This document shows positions 10,674-21,000 of a stretch of DNA of 64,000 nucleotides, one piece after another. Source of the DNA: Bryum argenteum. Its lineage: Eukaryota; Streptophyta; Bryopsida; Bryales; Bryaceae. The DNA lies in contig CM073327.1 in the NCBI GenBank assembly GCA_037043015.1, forward strand, positions 7,546,727-7,610,726. The letters run 5' to 3'. How positions within the stretch are numbered: position 1 is the first letter of the stretch; each line of letters starts with the position of its first letter. The notes under the pieces are model-generated. The model was not told the DNA's origin, made no database searches, and saw only the letters and a list, made by a program, of their open reading frames with translations. The position numbers and the translations under genes are program-made.

Positions 10674-10990
10674 ACGAACGGCAGTTCGTATATCGTGAAC
10701 TGTCGGTTACATTGAAATGTATGTGTGTTGTTCAGTCTCGACGTGATATTAACTTTACTTAATCGAGTCAGAAACTTACGGCGTGCGATTCGTGAACTTA
10801 CAAATCGCATTCAGAAAACTCACGAATCATATTCGTCAACTCACGAACGGCAGTTCGTCAACTCACGAACGGCAGTTCGTCAACTCACGAACGGCAGTTC
10901 GTCAACTCACGAACGGCAGTTCGTAAACTTACGAATCATAGATCAGAAACTTACTGAATCGCGATTCGTCAACTTACGAACGGCAGTTCA
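10674..10990. repeat. cluster of ACGAACGGCAGTTCGT near-palindromes
   Basis: Copies of ACGAACGGCAGTTCGT begin at 10674, 10843, 10865, 10887 and 10909; the last four are a tandem of 22-bp units. Degenerate relatives (ACGAATCATATTCGTC, GAACGGCAGTTCAG) fill the rest. The motif is the near-palindromic form of the perfect 16-bp palindrome found at 31.5-31.8 kb and 41.05 kb. The cluster lies between the promoter and coding exons of the minus-strand DDE gene. An open frame across it is caused by the repeat. Confidence 0.85.
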
Positions 10991-11074
10991 GAAAGTCGAG
11001 ATGACGCTACCGACCGACGATCCCGACACTAACAACACGTCAAAAAGTAACTCGACACCGACAAATAATCATAA

Positions 11075-11099
11075 TGACGTCATTAAAGTGATGACGTCA
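11075..11099. promoter_or_regulatory. pair of TGACGTCA (bZIP/CRE-type) palindromes
   Basis: Two perfect TGACGTCA octamers start at 11075 and 11092, 17 bp apart. The octamer is the classic target of bZIP/CREB-type factors. They lie about 100 bp downstream of the putative minus-strand TATA box. Confidence 0.5.
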
Positions 11100-11184
11100 C
11101 GAAAATGCTAACCTCAATCCTCCAAGAGAGAACGACGAAGTGAGCGGAAAAAAACTCATGAAATGGGAGCTCATTGTGAGGGGC

Positions 11185-11205
11185 AGCCCTTTTTATACCC
11201 CCCGA
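11185..11205 (-). promoter_or_regulatory. putative TATA-box promoter of the minus-strand DDE gene
   Basis: On the minus strand the sequence reads GGGGTATAAAAAGGGC, a strong TATA-box match. A leader would start about 30 bp downstream and run into the palindrome cluster and then the transposase exons. The assignment rests on motif and orientation only. Confidence 0.5.
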
Positions 11206-11209
11206 AATT

Positions 11210-11870
11210 TGGAGGAAGCTGCCCTGCCCGAATATAAACTTTCATTGACCTGCCCGCAATGATGAGCCGCGCGCGGCATTCAATCCGGTCATAAATTATT
11301 GTGCGGCCCCCACATACAACGGGTTAAATATGGTCATTGTACCCATAACCACCAACATAAGGAAATTCGCCCATTTATAGCTGGTCTATTTATAATGCGT
11401 AATATTTTTTGGGTATCAAGATACTTTTTAAGAAGGTTTACAACTTTTTCATATTTTTTTGTGAAACACACGAATTATTACAAATCTTCAGACAGTAAAG
11501 TAGTGGAGGACCCCTAATCAACCTATGGGGTAATTCTGCGAACACCACTTTAGGTGTTATAAATTTCCATTCATGATTCGACCCAAAATCAATAGCTTCT
11601 TTACTGTTTTGATAGGTCAATTTAAAATGAGTGTTCTAACAATTCTAGTTTAGGCTAGGTGCGGTTATTGGGAGACCTACGTGTTGATAGTGGCGGTGCT
11701 AGTGGTTTTAGGTACTTCTACCATAAATGTGTGCAAAAAACTAGATTTTGGTATGGCGAAGATCCACATATTCGGAAATAAACCAAAATAGAATATTTGA
11801 TGTGGTATATTTATTGAGCTCGTTAAGTGTTACTTGATTTATTCAATTGTTATTGAACATTGAAGTACAT
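11210..11870. other. intergenic DNA
   Basis: No gene is supported. Sequence becomes progressively AT-rich and merges into the diverged repeat family that starts near 11.87 kb. Confidence 0.4.
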
Positions 11871-12803
11871 TATCTAAAATAATTTCTTATTTTAGCATGT
11901 GTTGCAAATCTGTTGTAATTTGGTATTGTATATGATTTTCCTAAATAACAATATTTGGAATATATTTATGTCAATTGTAATTTAAAAACCTACCTTGACA
12001 TATAATTAGGAAATTTAAAAGTTAATTCTACCTCGGTTTGTATGGCAATCTTTAAATTCAACTTTTTTCCTAGTTTAATTTAAGAACATATAATAGTTGC
12101 TTGTTTTTGGGCTTCAACCCAACCATATCTAAAACAAATTGTATCTTGAACTTTAATTTTGACATACCTTCACAAACATGTGAATCTTGTGCAAAATAGT
12201 CATTTTGAGTGGATGGCCTCGAGATAACGTTTAAGATATGTAATTTAGCATGTGTTGCAAATTTGTTCTTATTTGGTTGTGTATCTGTTCTAAAGAATAG
12301 AATTAGGATTAAATTTATGTGAATTAGGATTTCAAAACGTACCTTAATGTATAATTAGGAAATTTAGATTAAAATCTACCTTGGTTTGTATGGCAATCTT
12401 TATATTCAACTTTTTTTTCAAGTTTCATTTAAGAACGGATAATAGTTGATTGTATTGGGCGAAGGCTTCCAATCATATCTTCACGACAGATGCATTATTG
12501 AGATTTTGCTTAGGATATTTTACCAAATACCCAAGAGCGAAGCCCGTAAATCCTAAACCCTACACGACTAGAACCAAACCCCTACACCCTAATCTCTACT
12601 CTAGACCACATTAATATTAAATGTAAAAGATATTGTATCGTGAACTCAATTTTTGATATACTTTCACATATTTGGTTCTGTATATGTTTAAAACAACAAA
12701 AGTGAGAAAGAATTTATGTGAATTATGATTTTGAGGCGTTCCTTCACATATAACTAACAAATTCTGTAGTTAAATCTACCTCGGTTTGTATCACAGTCTT
12801 TAA
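11870..12803. repeat. AT-rich diverged repeat family, copies 1-3 (left part)
   Basis: Several degenerate copies share the modules TTTAGCATGTGTTGCAAAT, TTATGTGAATTATGATTT, CTCGGTTTGTATGGCAATC and TTAGGATATTTTACCA, followed by AAACCC-rich stretches. Related copies continue at 13780-14335, 14580-15122 and 28830-29165. No coding potential is seen. The third copy is interrupted by the TTAA element at 12804. Confidence 0.7.
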
Positions 12804-13775
12804 CCCCTAAACGCCCCAGCCTATTTTTAGCAGAAAAGCACATTTCCATAGAAATCCTCATAGATGAAAATCAAGAGAATCTATTAAGATCTCAACCGTA
12901 CAAACTTGTAATAGACTTATCCAAGATCATGTGGACCAAAACTTGAGTCATGAGGCCTTATAGATCGGAAGATCATAACATATTAATACTAAAAACAAAC
13001 TGCAAAATTTCATCATTTTCACTTTGAGGTGGAAATGCTACCAATATACCTATTGCAATGAAAAAATTACCAACTAGAGAGATGTTCACCTTCATCTTAA
13101 TAAGTCCTTTACCCAAAAAAAATTCATCAAAAAAATTTCTTGGCTCAAATAAAAGCCATGCCATGGTAAAAACTGCCAAAAAGTTTACAAAGGAAAAATA
13201 GTCCAAACCTAGACCCTTTGCATTCAATTTCATGCCTTATCTTCAAAACACCTTCGATCTTGTTAAGGTTTCTACCACTTAGACTAGACTCTAATTGGAG
13301 GCCATCCCAAAAAATTAAGTTGAAATCCAACGGTGGATGAAGGAGATATAGCTCCTCAAATATCATCCATTTTCTCCCTTTTTCTGTTGACAAAACATCA
13401 TTGCAAATCCAATAGCAAAATCATTTGGATCAAAAAACTTCACACTACAAAGTTGTTAAGAATCACCTTAAGATCATGACCATGAAAAAGAATATCATGA
13501 AAACTATTTTTAATTTCACATAATTGGCTTGCAATGGTAATACATGTCCCATGCTTGAAAACCCAAAAGCAAGCGCTGTCTTCACTAAAGTGCATTCCAT
13601 TAATTCATACTTTATTGTATGGGCTTGCAAATTTTACAACGCAAACTAGACTTGATTTGGAACCTAACCCAAGTGATTTCATCCAAAACGGACCTCGGAT
13701 GAAGAAGATATGGCTATTCAAAGTTGCTGCCTTCCATCCAAAATGTCGTTTTTCGACATTCGGCGCGTTTAGGGG
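12804..13775. mobile_element. 972-bp TTAA-flanked element (TTAA family copy 2)
   Basis: Ends are CCCCTAAACGCCCC on the left and, inverted, CCCCTAAACGCGCC on the right. TTAA lies at 12800-12803 and again at 13776-13779. The host repeat is cut precisely: sibling copies at about 12049 and 14905 read AATCTTTAAATTCAAC uninterrupted, while here the left flank ends at TCTTTAA and the right flank resumes at TTAAGTCCAAC. That is direct evidence that TTAA was duplicated on insertion. Internal frames (12973-13393 minus; 13534-13779 plus) have no recognisable domain, so it is non-autonomous. Confidence 0.8.
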
Positions 13776-13779
13776 TTAA

Positions 13780-14335
13780 GTCCAACTTGTTTTTCGTCTT
13801 TTAATTTAAGAACGAATAATATTTGCTTGTTTTGGGCTTGAAACCAAATATATCTTTACAAATGTTGCATAATTGATATATTGCTTAGGGCATTTTACCA
13901 CGTAGCATAGAGCGAAACCCGTAAACCCTAAACCGTAAACGACTCAAACGAAAACCCTAAGTCCTAATCCCTATCGTAAACCACATGTAAGGTAAATATA
14001 AAAGAAATATTATCGTGAACTCAAATTTTGACATACTTTTACATGAACATCATTTAATACCTTTAGGAACATTTGAATCATGTGTTATGAAGTGATTTTG
14101 AGTGTACAGCGTGGAGAAAACATTTACAATATGTAATTTAGCATGTATTGCAAATTTTTTCTAATTTGGTTTTGTATATGTTATCACTAATAGAATTGGA
14201 AATAAGATTATGTGAATTATGATTTAAAAATGTACTTGTACATAATATTAGCGACTTTTGAAGTAAAATCAACCTCTGATTGTATGGCCATCTTGAAATT
14301 CAAATATTTATTCTAGTTTCATTTAAGAAGTAATA
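13780..14335. repeat. AT-rich diverged repeat family, continuation
   Basis: This is the right part of the copy split by the TTAA element, followed by a further copy. The CCCGTAAACCCTAAACC stretch at about 13918-13936 resembles plant telomeric CCCTAAA but is too degenerate to be a telomere. Confidence 0.65.
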
Positions 14336-14351
14336 CGCCATATTCGTTAAA

Positions 14352-14560
14352 TTGGCCCCATCCCTTTTATATTTGGCCGCACACTATTGAAATAAGTAGA
14401 GTGAAAAGAAACAAAACAATTTTAAGATGGGAAAATATATTAATAATTTATTTTCGTCCACTCAAGGCATGTTGATTTCAATGCAATTATCTACATGGCA
14501 TTGTTTTCATTTGTGCTATATACATTATTTCAAGCTGCCAAAATAATAGGGATTGGCCAA
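14352..14560. mobile_element. 209-bp MITE with TTGGCC inverted ends
   Basis: The left end TTGGCCCCATCCCTTTTAT and the right end, read inverted, TTGGCCAATCCCTATTAT match over about 40 bp, including CTATTGAAATA/CTTGAAATAATG. The right half is repeated at 49860-50003, so this is a dispersed family. The target duplication is not clear. Confidence 0.65.
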
Positions 14561-14579
14561 TTCATGGCGTCTAATAATA

Positions 14580-15122
14580 GTTGCTTAATTAGGACTTCAA
14601 ACCAAAAATACCTTCATTAATGTTGCATTATTGAGATATGGCTTAGGATATTTTACCACATACCCTAGAGCCAAACCCGTAAATACTTAACCCTAAACAA
14701 CAAACACGAAAATCTTAAACCCTAATTCGTACCCAAACCCACATTTAAGGTAACTAAGAAATTTTTTTTTCCGTGAACTCAAATTTGGTTCAGTCTACGT
14801 TCAAAAGAACAAAGTTGAAATAAGTTTATGTGAATTATGATTTCAAAATGTAACTTCACATATTATTAGCAAATCTTGAAGTTCATTGCATCTCCGTTTG
14901 TAACGCAATCTTTAAATTCAACTTCTTGTTTGTAGTTTCATTCAAGAAGTAATAATAGTTGTTTGATTTGGGCTTCAAACCAAAAATATCTTCACGAAGG
15001 TTGCATTATTGAGATATGGCTTAGGATATTAAACCACATACCTTAGAACCAAACCCGTACATACTAAACCGTAAACAACTAAAACAAATACCTTAAACCC
15101 TTATTCGTACCGAAACCCATAT
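14580..15122. repeat. AT-rich diverged repeat family, copies 4-5
   Basis: Two further copies of the family described at 11870. The segment 14790-15120 is closely related to 28845-29160, on the far side of the 10.5-kb satellite. Confidence 0.7.
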
Positions 15123-15126
15123 TTAA

Positions 15127-15480
15127 CCCCTAACTCTCCTTGTGTTTTGGGAGTTAGAAATCTCAAAAACTGCGATTTTTGACCTCTATGTGCTCCCGGA
15201 GGTATGAAGCTAACTTTTTGCCTTTTTTTCAGCATCCAACCGTAAGATTTTGTACCTAACCCTATTTATAGGTACTGTTCGAAAAATTGACCGTTGGGTG
15301 TTTGCCATTAGTGAGATTGTAACGTTTGAAGTTGCCTCAAAAGTTTTTTTGGGCATTGCCCGAAAGGTGTGGACTCAATGGTGCGTAGGGCAAGTTGATG
15401 ATTGTTCCCCCAAACTTTTTGGTGGCATTTTTTACCATGTAGGTTTACAAGTTGGGCACTTCCATGAAAAATTTTAGAGC
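15127..15480. repeat. TTAA-starting repeat with inverted relative at 52.3-52.6 kb
   Basis: The element begins CCCCTAACTCTCCTTGTG just after TTAA (15123-15126). Its first 200 bp match, in reverse orientation, the block ending at 52569. Shared words include CCTTGTGTTTTGG, TTTTTGACCTCTATG (diverged) and CATCCAACCGTAAGAT. The right end was not found, so the element may be truncated or longer. Membership of the TTAA family is uncertain. Confidence 0.5.
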
Positions 15481-15960
15481 CGGGAAATAGTTTTAGAGCC
15501 TTCATCTAAGTACTTTTGTAGGTGTGGGTCTAAAAGTGTGCTTTGTGCCTCAATTAGGACAATAAATTGTTTCATGTAATGAAATGCAATATTTTTTGAA
15601 AAATGAACGGTAAGAATGTGCCTCCGCAAGTACTTCAAATTTGTGCAAATTTTTTTTTTTTAAAAAATTTTAAATCTCGAATTCTTATGAATTTATAGGT
15701 GTCGGAGGCTAAGAAAATGAGAAATTCTGATAAGGGCAGCCAACTCATGGGAGAACCGGTCCTCCCCCCTTCTGACCCATTCCGCCACTTATGACAAAAA
15801 ATCCCAACTTTGTTATGTAGTTATGACTACATGGCATAAAAGCCAGTAAACTAGTCATGTGCAATAATGGTCTCCTCTTTTAGCTAAGACCACACCGTTG
15901 CAAAAGTCTGTAATAAGAGAGGATCATGAATGTATGGCAGCCAATGACCGTAGAGATCCT
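15481..15960. other. intergenic DNA
   Basis: No supported gene. A T/A homopolymer lies at 15648-15670. Sequence ends at the A-run beginning at 15961. Confidence 0.4.
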
Positions 15961-16353
15961 AAAAAAAAAAAAAAAAGTAGCAGCCCCTGGCCACATGCCG
16001 AGGAGCTACTGGATGTTGCTGCCGAAACTGCCCCTCAAGGGCTCCAAAGATCTGGGAGAGGGTCCCCTTGCGCCTAACTGACCCTTGCACGACCCAAGTG
16101 CCGAGCTGGCAGATTGGCGGGGAGGCCGTTGCAGCTTGTAGTAGCTGGCCCGAAGCAGTTGTAGAGGTGGCCTCCGGCTGCCCGCCGGAACTGTTGTCCG
16201 CCCGCCCCTGCATATCCGCTCGCCCCCCACCTTGCGTATCCGGCGCCTGCAGTACCCGTTGGTACCCGCCCGCCCGCTGTACTCCGGCCGCCCACGCTTG
16301 TACCGAGCCGCCTTCGCCCGTATCTCACCGTCGAAAATGGATTTGATGTACAA
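15961..16353 (-). other. GC-rich island with overlapping open frames next to an A-run
   Basis: A 16-base A-run (15961-15976) is followed by about 350 bp of GC-rich DNA with open frames on both strands. One minus-strand frame (16074-16373) is Gly/Ala/Arg-rich, with repeats such as GYARWGASGYAG; another (16006-16353) is basic. No conserved domain is recognised. Overlapping frames in GC-rich DNA make a real gene doubtful. It could be a fragment of a retroelement gag or of a host gene. Confidence 0.3.
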
Positions 16354-16715
16354 TTCAAAGTTGTAAATGCCAATGTGAAGATAACATCTATACGGTTGGA
16401 TTCATCATATTCATCATTAACATTTTAAAAACAATTTTGCAAAGTTTTCACTTGAGATTCAATTAAAAATCCAAAATTAACACAAGAAAATTTTAAAATA
16501 TTGTAACAAAATTAGTATATAATGCACTACAAGATGGTATGTTTTCCATAATTTGATTCTACTTATTATGGAAAATCATGTTTAAGGTTTTTCTTTTTAA
16601 ACTAAGATCGAAACTTGACATAAATCACTTTTGTAAAAATTTCAAGAATTCACATTATCTTATTTTGAAAATCCATACCATGCCCATGTAACTACTAAGT
16701 GTGAGGTGTGCCTCA
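16354..16715. other. AT-rich DNA upstream of the copia-like LTR
   Basis: No open frame of note. If the downstream LTR is a 3' LTR, the retroelement's coding region has been lost here. Confidence 0.35.
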
Positions 16716-16958
16716 GTCGAGGGGGAGTGTTGTGATATTATCCATTCTCTTTAGAACTACTAGTCTCTACTTTTCTACTTATTATCTTGATAACATATCT
16801 ATTACTTTACTTTAGTTAGCTCCTAGTTGAGGGGGAGTGTAATGATATTATCCATTCTCTTTAGAACTACGAGTCTCTACTTTTCTACTTATTATCTCAG
16901 TTGATAACATATCTATTACTTTACTTTAGTTAGCTCCTAGTTAACTGGTTGTATCTAT

Positions 16959-17001
<43 letters not shown>

Positions 17002-17086
17002 GAGAATGGAGCTCAATGCTCATTCCAATTCCTTCCTAATCATTTTTTGTGTTCTCTCTTCCTTCTCCTTCTCAACAGTTTGCACT
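16716..17086 (+). mobile_element. Ty1/copia-like polypurine tract and LTR
   Basis: GAGGGGGAG followed at once by TGTTGTGATATTATCC is the usual layout of a copia polypurine tract and LTR start. A plausible LTR end, CTCAACA, lies at 17086, giving TGTTG...CAACA termini and about 360 bp. An AT-rich TATA region (16960-17000) fits a U3 promoter. The first part, including the purine tract, is present twice with a period of about 110 bp (second copy at about 16825). The internal element is missing. Confidence 0.55.
16962..17000. repeat. (TA)n microsatellite
   Basis: An AT dinucleotide run of about 35 bp lies within the putative LTR promoter region. Confidence 0.9.
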
Positions 17087-17466
17087 TTCTTCTTATTGTC
17101 TGTGCTCCTCCGCCATAGCTTTGTGTAGCTCTTTGCCGATTATGCACTTGTTATTTGATACCGTCTTCTTGTTGTTTTCACCTACTTATAGATGATTTCT
17201 CTCCTTATCATTTTGTTTCCACCCTTGTTACGAAGTGCCTTTCGCAATTTTTGTAAGGAGCTTGCTTAGGGTTTGGTGCATAGCTTTTCGCAAGGAACCT
17301 TGCTTAGGGTTTGTTGCTTTCATAGCCTTTGTGTGTTTTGTTGCCTTAGTTTGCACGCCCGGTTGCGGCGAAAGCATTAAGCAGTTTGTTTTTTTGTACT
17401 GGCATTCAATTGTGAAAGAAAGTTGCATGCACTTATCATTTCATGTAATAACAATCACGCGACTAT

Positions 17467-17763
17467 CTAGAATTGCATGAAGAAGTCAACATAGACTCGG
17501 CAATTGGGAAAGCAACACTCAGGAACTTGAGACTTGGTGGATCTCCTGACATGTTCACATACGGAGTTTGGTGGGCTGTCAAAATTTTGTATGTGATGCG
17601 TTGATTGAATATTCTGCCTTAATTTTAATGCATGATGCGTGTGTGAGTGCATGCAGAGCCCCGAACAGAATGCGATTGGCAACGTCATGATCCTGGCCCT
17701 GATATTTGGCCTTACTCTAGGCGTTCTCGCAGGTTGGCTGTGGCTCATTGGCAAAGGGTGGTA
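17467..17763 (+). CDS. possible two-exon gene for a small one-helix membrane protein
   Basis: The first stretch (17467-17588) encodes a basic segment ending in GSPDMFTYGVWWAVKIF. It is followed by a good donor (GTATGTG at 17589). An intron with acceptor GCAGAG near 17660 leads in frame to FPEQNAIGNV, then a hydrophobic helix MILALIFGLTLGVLAGWLWL and the end IGKGW with stop TAG at 17761. The short basic-then-hydrophobic layout resembles small mitochondrial inner-membrane subunits such as those of cytochrome c oxidase. I do not recognise the family, and the 5' start was not found. Helix and splice sites are visible; function is inference. Confidence 0.4.
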
Positions 17764-18077
17764 GATACATCGGTACGTCGACCCATGGGATCCATGCTTT
17801 TATGCAGAAACACTTGTATTATTAGGATTTGACCAGGTGAAAAGTCTCCATCTGCCATCCCCCCAGGCTACCTCGCAAAGGTGAATGGAAGGACTCCTGC
17901 ATGGTTGAGTACAACTGCGGTTAGGGCAGTAATTTAAGAATTGTGCAGGAGCTTTAGATAGCACACCACCTTAACTACTAGTAGGACTTTTACTTAACTT
18001 GAACTAATTGGAGGATATCATCTGCTGGAAGGTTCTAGAAGACTCTGAAGTCGCTCATCACAACACACCGCATAAAG
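17764..18077. other. 3' flank before the satellite
   Basis: Possible 3' untranslated region of the small membrane-protein gene. No other feature is seen. Confidence 0.35.
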
Positions 18078-21000
18078 GTATGTAAAAGACTTAAAAGAAC
18101 TCAGTTGGTGGTCAGCTTTTTCCTTCGAGTTAACATTCCGGAATCTTTGAGTTCTTTTTTGTCTATTTTGAGGTTTTCTTTGTATGTAAAAGACTTAAAA
18201 GAACTCAGTTGGTGGTCAGCTTTTTCCTTCGCGTTAACTTTCCGGATTCTTTGAGTTCTTTTTTGTCTATTTTGAGGTTTTCCTTGTATGTAAAAGACTT
18301 AAAAGATCTCAGTTGGTGGTCAGCTTTATCGTTCGGGTTAACTTTCCGGATTCTTTGAGTTCTTTTTTGTCTATTTTGAGGTTTTCTTTGTATGTAAAAC
18401 ACTTAAAAGAACTCAGTTGGTGGTCAGCTTCTTCGTTCGCGTTAACTTTCCGGATTCTTTGAGTTCTTTTTTGTCTATTTTGAGGTTTTCTTTGTATGTA
18501 AAAGACTTAAAAAATCTCAAATGGTGCTCAGCTTTTTCGTTCGGGTTAACTTTCCGGATTCTATGAGTTCTTTTTTGTCTATTTTGAGGTTTTCTTTGTA
18601 TGTAAAAAACTTAAAAGAACTCAGTTGGTGGTCAGCTTTTTCCTTCGAGTTAACTTTCCGGATTCTTTGAGTTCTTATTTGTCTATTTTGAGGTTTTCTT
18701 TGTATGAAAATCACTTAAAAGAACGCAGTTGGTGGTCAGCTTTTTCCTTCGCGTTAGCTTTCCGGATTCTTTGAGTACTTTTTTGTCTATTTTGTGCTTT
18801 TCCTTGTATGTAAAAGACTTAAAAGAACTCAGTTGGTGGTCAGCTTTTTCCTTCGGGTTAACTTTCCGGATTCTTTGAGTTCTTTTTTGTCCATTTTGTG
18901 GATTTCCTTGTATGTAAAAAACTTAAAAGAACTTAGTTGGTGGTCAGCTTTTTCGTTCGGGTTAGCTTTCCGGATTCTTTGAGTTCTTTTTTGTCTATTT
19001 TGAGGTTTTCTTTGTATGGAAAAGACTTAAAAGAACTCAGTTGGTGGTCAGCTTTTTCCTTCGGGTTAACTTTCCGGATTCTTTGAGTTCTTTTTTGTCT
19101 ATTTTGAGGTTTTCTTTGTATGGAAAAGACTTAAAAGAACTCAGTTGGTGGTCAGCTTTTTCCTTCGGGTTAACATTCCAGATTCTTTGAGTTCTTTTTT
19201 GTCTATTTTGTGGTTTTCTTTGTATGTAAAAGACTTAAAAGAACTCAGTTGGTGGTCAGCTTTTTCCTTCGGGTTAACGTTCCGGATTCTTTGAGTTCTT
19301 TTTTGTCTATTTTGTGGTTTTCCTTGTATGTAAAAGACGTAAAAGAACTCAGTTGGTGGTCAGCTTTTTCCTTCGGGTTAACTTTCCGGATTCTTTGAGT
19401 TCTTTTTTGTCTATTTTGAGGTTCTCTTTGTATGTAAAAGACTATAAAGATCTCAGTTGGTGGTCAGCTTTATCGTTCGGGTTAACTTTCCGGAATCTTT
19501 GAGTTCTTTTTTGTCTATTTTGAGGTTTAATTTGTATGTAAAACACTTAAAAGAACTCAGTTGGTGGTCAGCTTTTTCCTACGAGTTAACTTCTCGGATT
19601 CTTTGAGTTCTTTTTTGTCTATTTTGAGGTTTTCCTTGTATGTAAAAAACTTAAAAGAACTCAGTTGGTGGTCAGCTTTTTCCTTCGGGTTAACTTTCCG
19701 GATTCTTTGAGTTCTTTTTTGTCTATTTTGAGGTTTTCCTTGTATGTAAAAGACTTAAAAGAACTCAGTTGGTGGTCAGCTCTTTCCTTCGAGTTAACTT
19801 TCCGGATTCTTTGAGTTCATTTTTGTCTATTTTGAGGTTTTCTTTGTATGTAAAACACTTAAAAGAACTCAGTTGGTCGTCAGCTTTTTCCTTCGCGTTA
19901 GCTTTCCGGATTCTTTGAGTTCTATTTTGTCTATTTTGAGGTTTTCTTTGTATGTAAAACATTTAAAAGAACTCAGTTGGTGGTCAGCTTTTTCCCTCTG
20001 GTTAACATTCCGGATTCTTTGAGTTCTTTATTGTCTATTTTTTGGTTTTCTTTGTATGTAAAAGACTTAAAAGAACTCAGTTGGTGGTCAGCTTTTTCCT
20101 TCCGGTTAACTTTCCGGATTCTTTGAGTTCTTTTTTGTCTATTTTGTGGTTTTCGTTGTATGTAAAAAACTTAAAAGAACTTAGTTGGTGGTCAGCTTTT
20201 TCGTTCGGGTTAGCTTTCCGGATTCTTTGAGTTCTTTTTTGTCTATTTTGAGGTCTTCTTTGTATGGAAAAGACTTAAAAGAACTCAGTTGATGGTCAGC
20301 TTTTTCGTTCGGGTTAACTTTCCGGATTCTTTGAGTTCTTTTTTGTCTATTTTGTGGTTTTCTTTGTATGTAAAAGACGTAAAAGAACTCACTTGGTGGT
20401 CAGCTTTTTCCTTCGCGTTAACATTCCGGATTCTTTGAGTTCTTTTTTGTCTATTTTGTGGTTTTCTTTGTATGTAAAAGACGTAAAAGAACTCACTTGG
20501 TGGTCAGCTTTTTCCTTCGGGTTAACATTCCGGATTCTTTGAGTTCTTTTTTGTCTATTTTGTGGTTTTCTTTGTATGCTAAAGACTTAAAAGATCTCAG
20601 TTGGTGGTCAGCTTTTTCGTTCGGGTTAACATTCCGGATTCTTTGACTTCTTTTTTGTCTATTTTGAGGTATTCCTTGTATGTAAAACACTTAAAAGAAC
20701 TTAGTTGGTGGTCAGCTTTTTCGTTCGGGTTAGCTTTCCGGATTCTTTGAGTTCCTTTTTGTCTATTTTGAGGTTTTCTTTGTATGGAAAAGACTTAAAA
20801 GAACTCAGTTGGTGGTCAGCTTTTTCCTTCGGGTTAACTTTCCGGATTCTTTGAGTTCTTTTTTGTCTTTTTTGAGGTTTTCCTTGGATGTAAAACACTT
20901 AAAAGAACTCAGTTGGTGGTCAGCTTTTTCCTTCGCGTTAACATTCCGGATTCTTTGAGTTCTTGTTTGTCTATTTTGTGGTTTTCCTTGTATGTAAAAA

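Noticed and set aside
10843..10924. CRISPR-like short direct repeats with 22-bp period
   Set aside because: The units are contiguous near-palindromes without unique spacers, in a plant context with no cas genes.
13918..13990. Interstitial telomere
   Set aside because: CCCTAAA units are too few and degenerate, and are part of a dispersed repeat.
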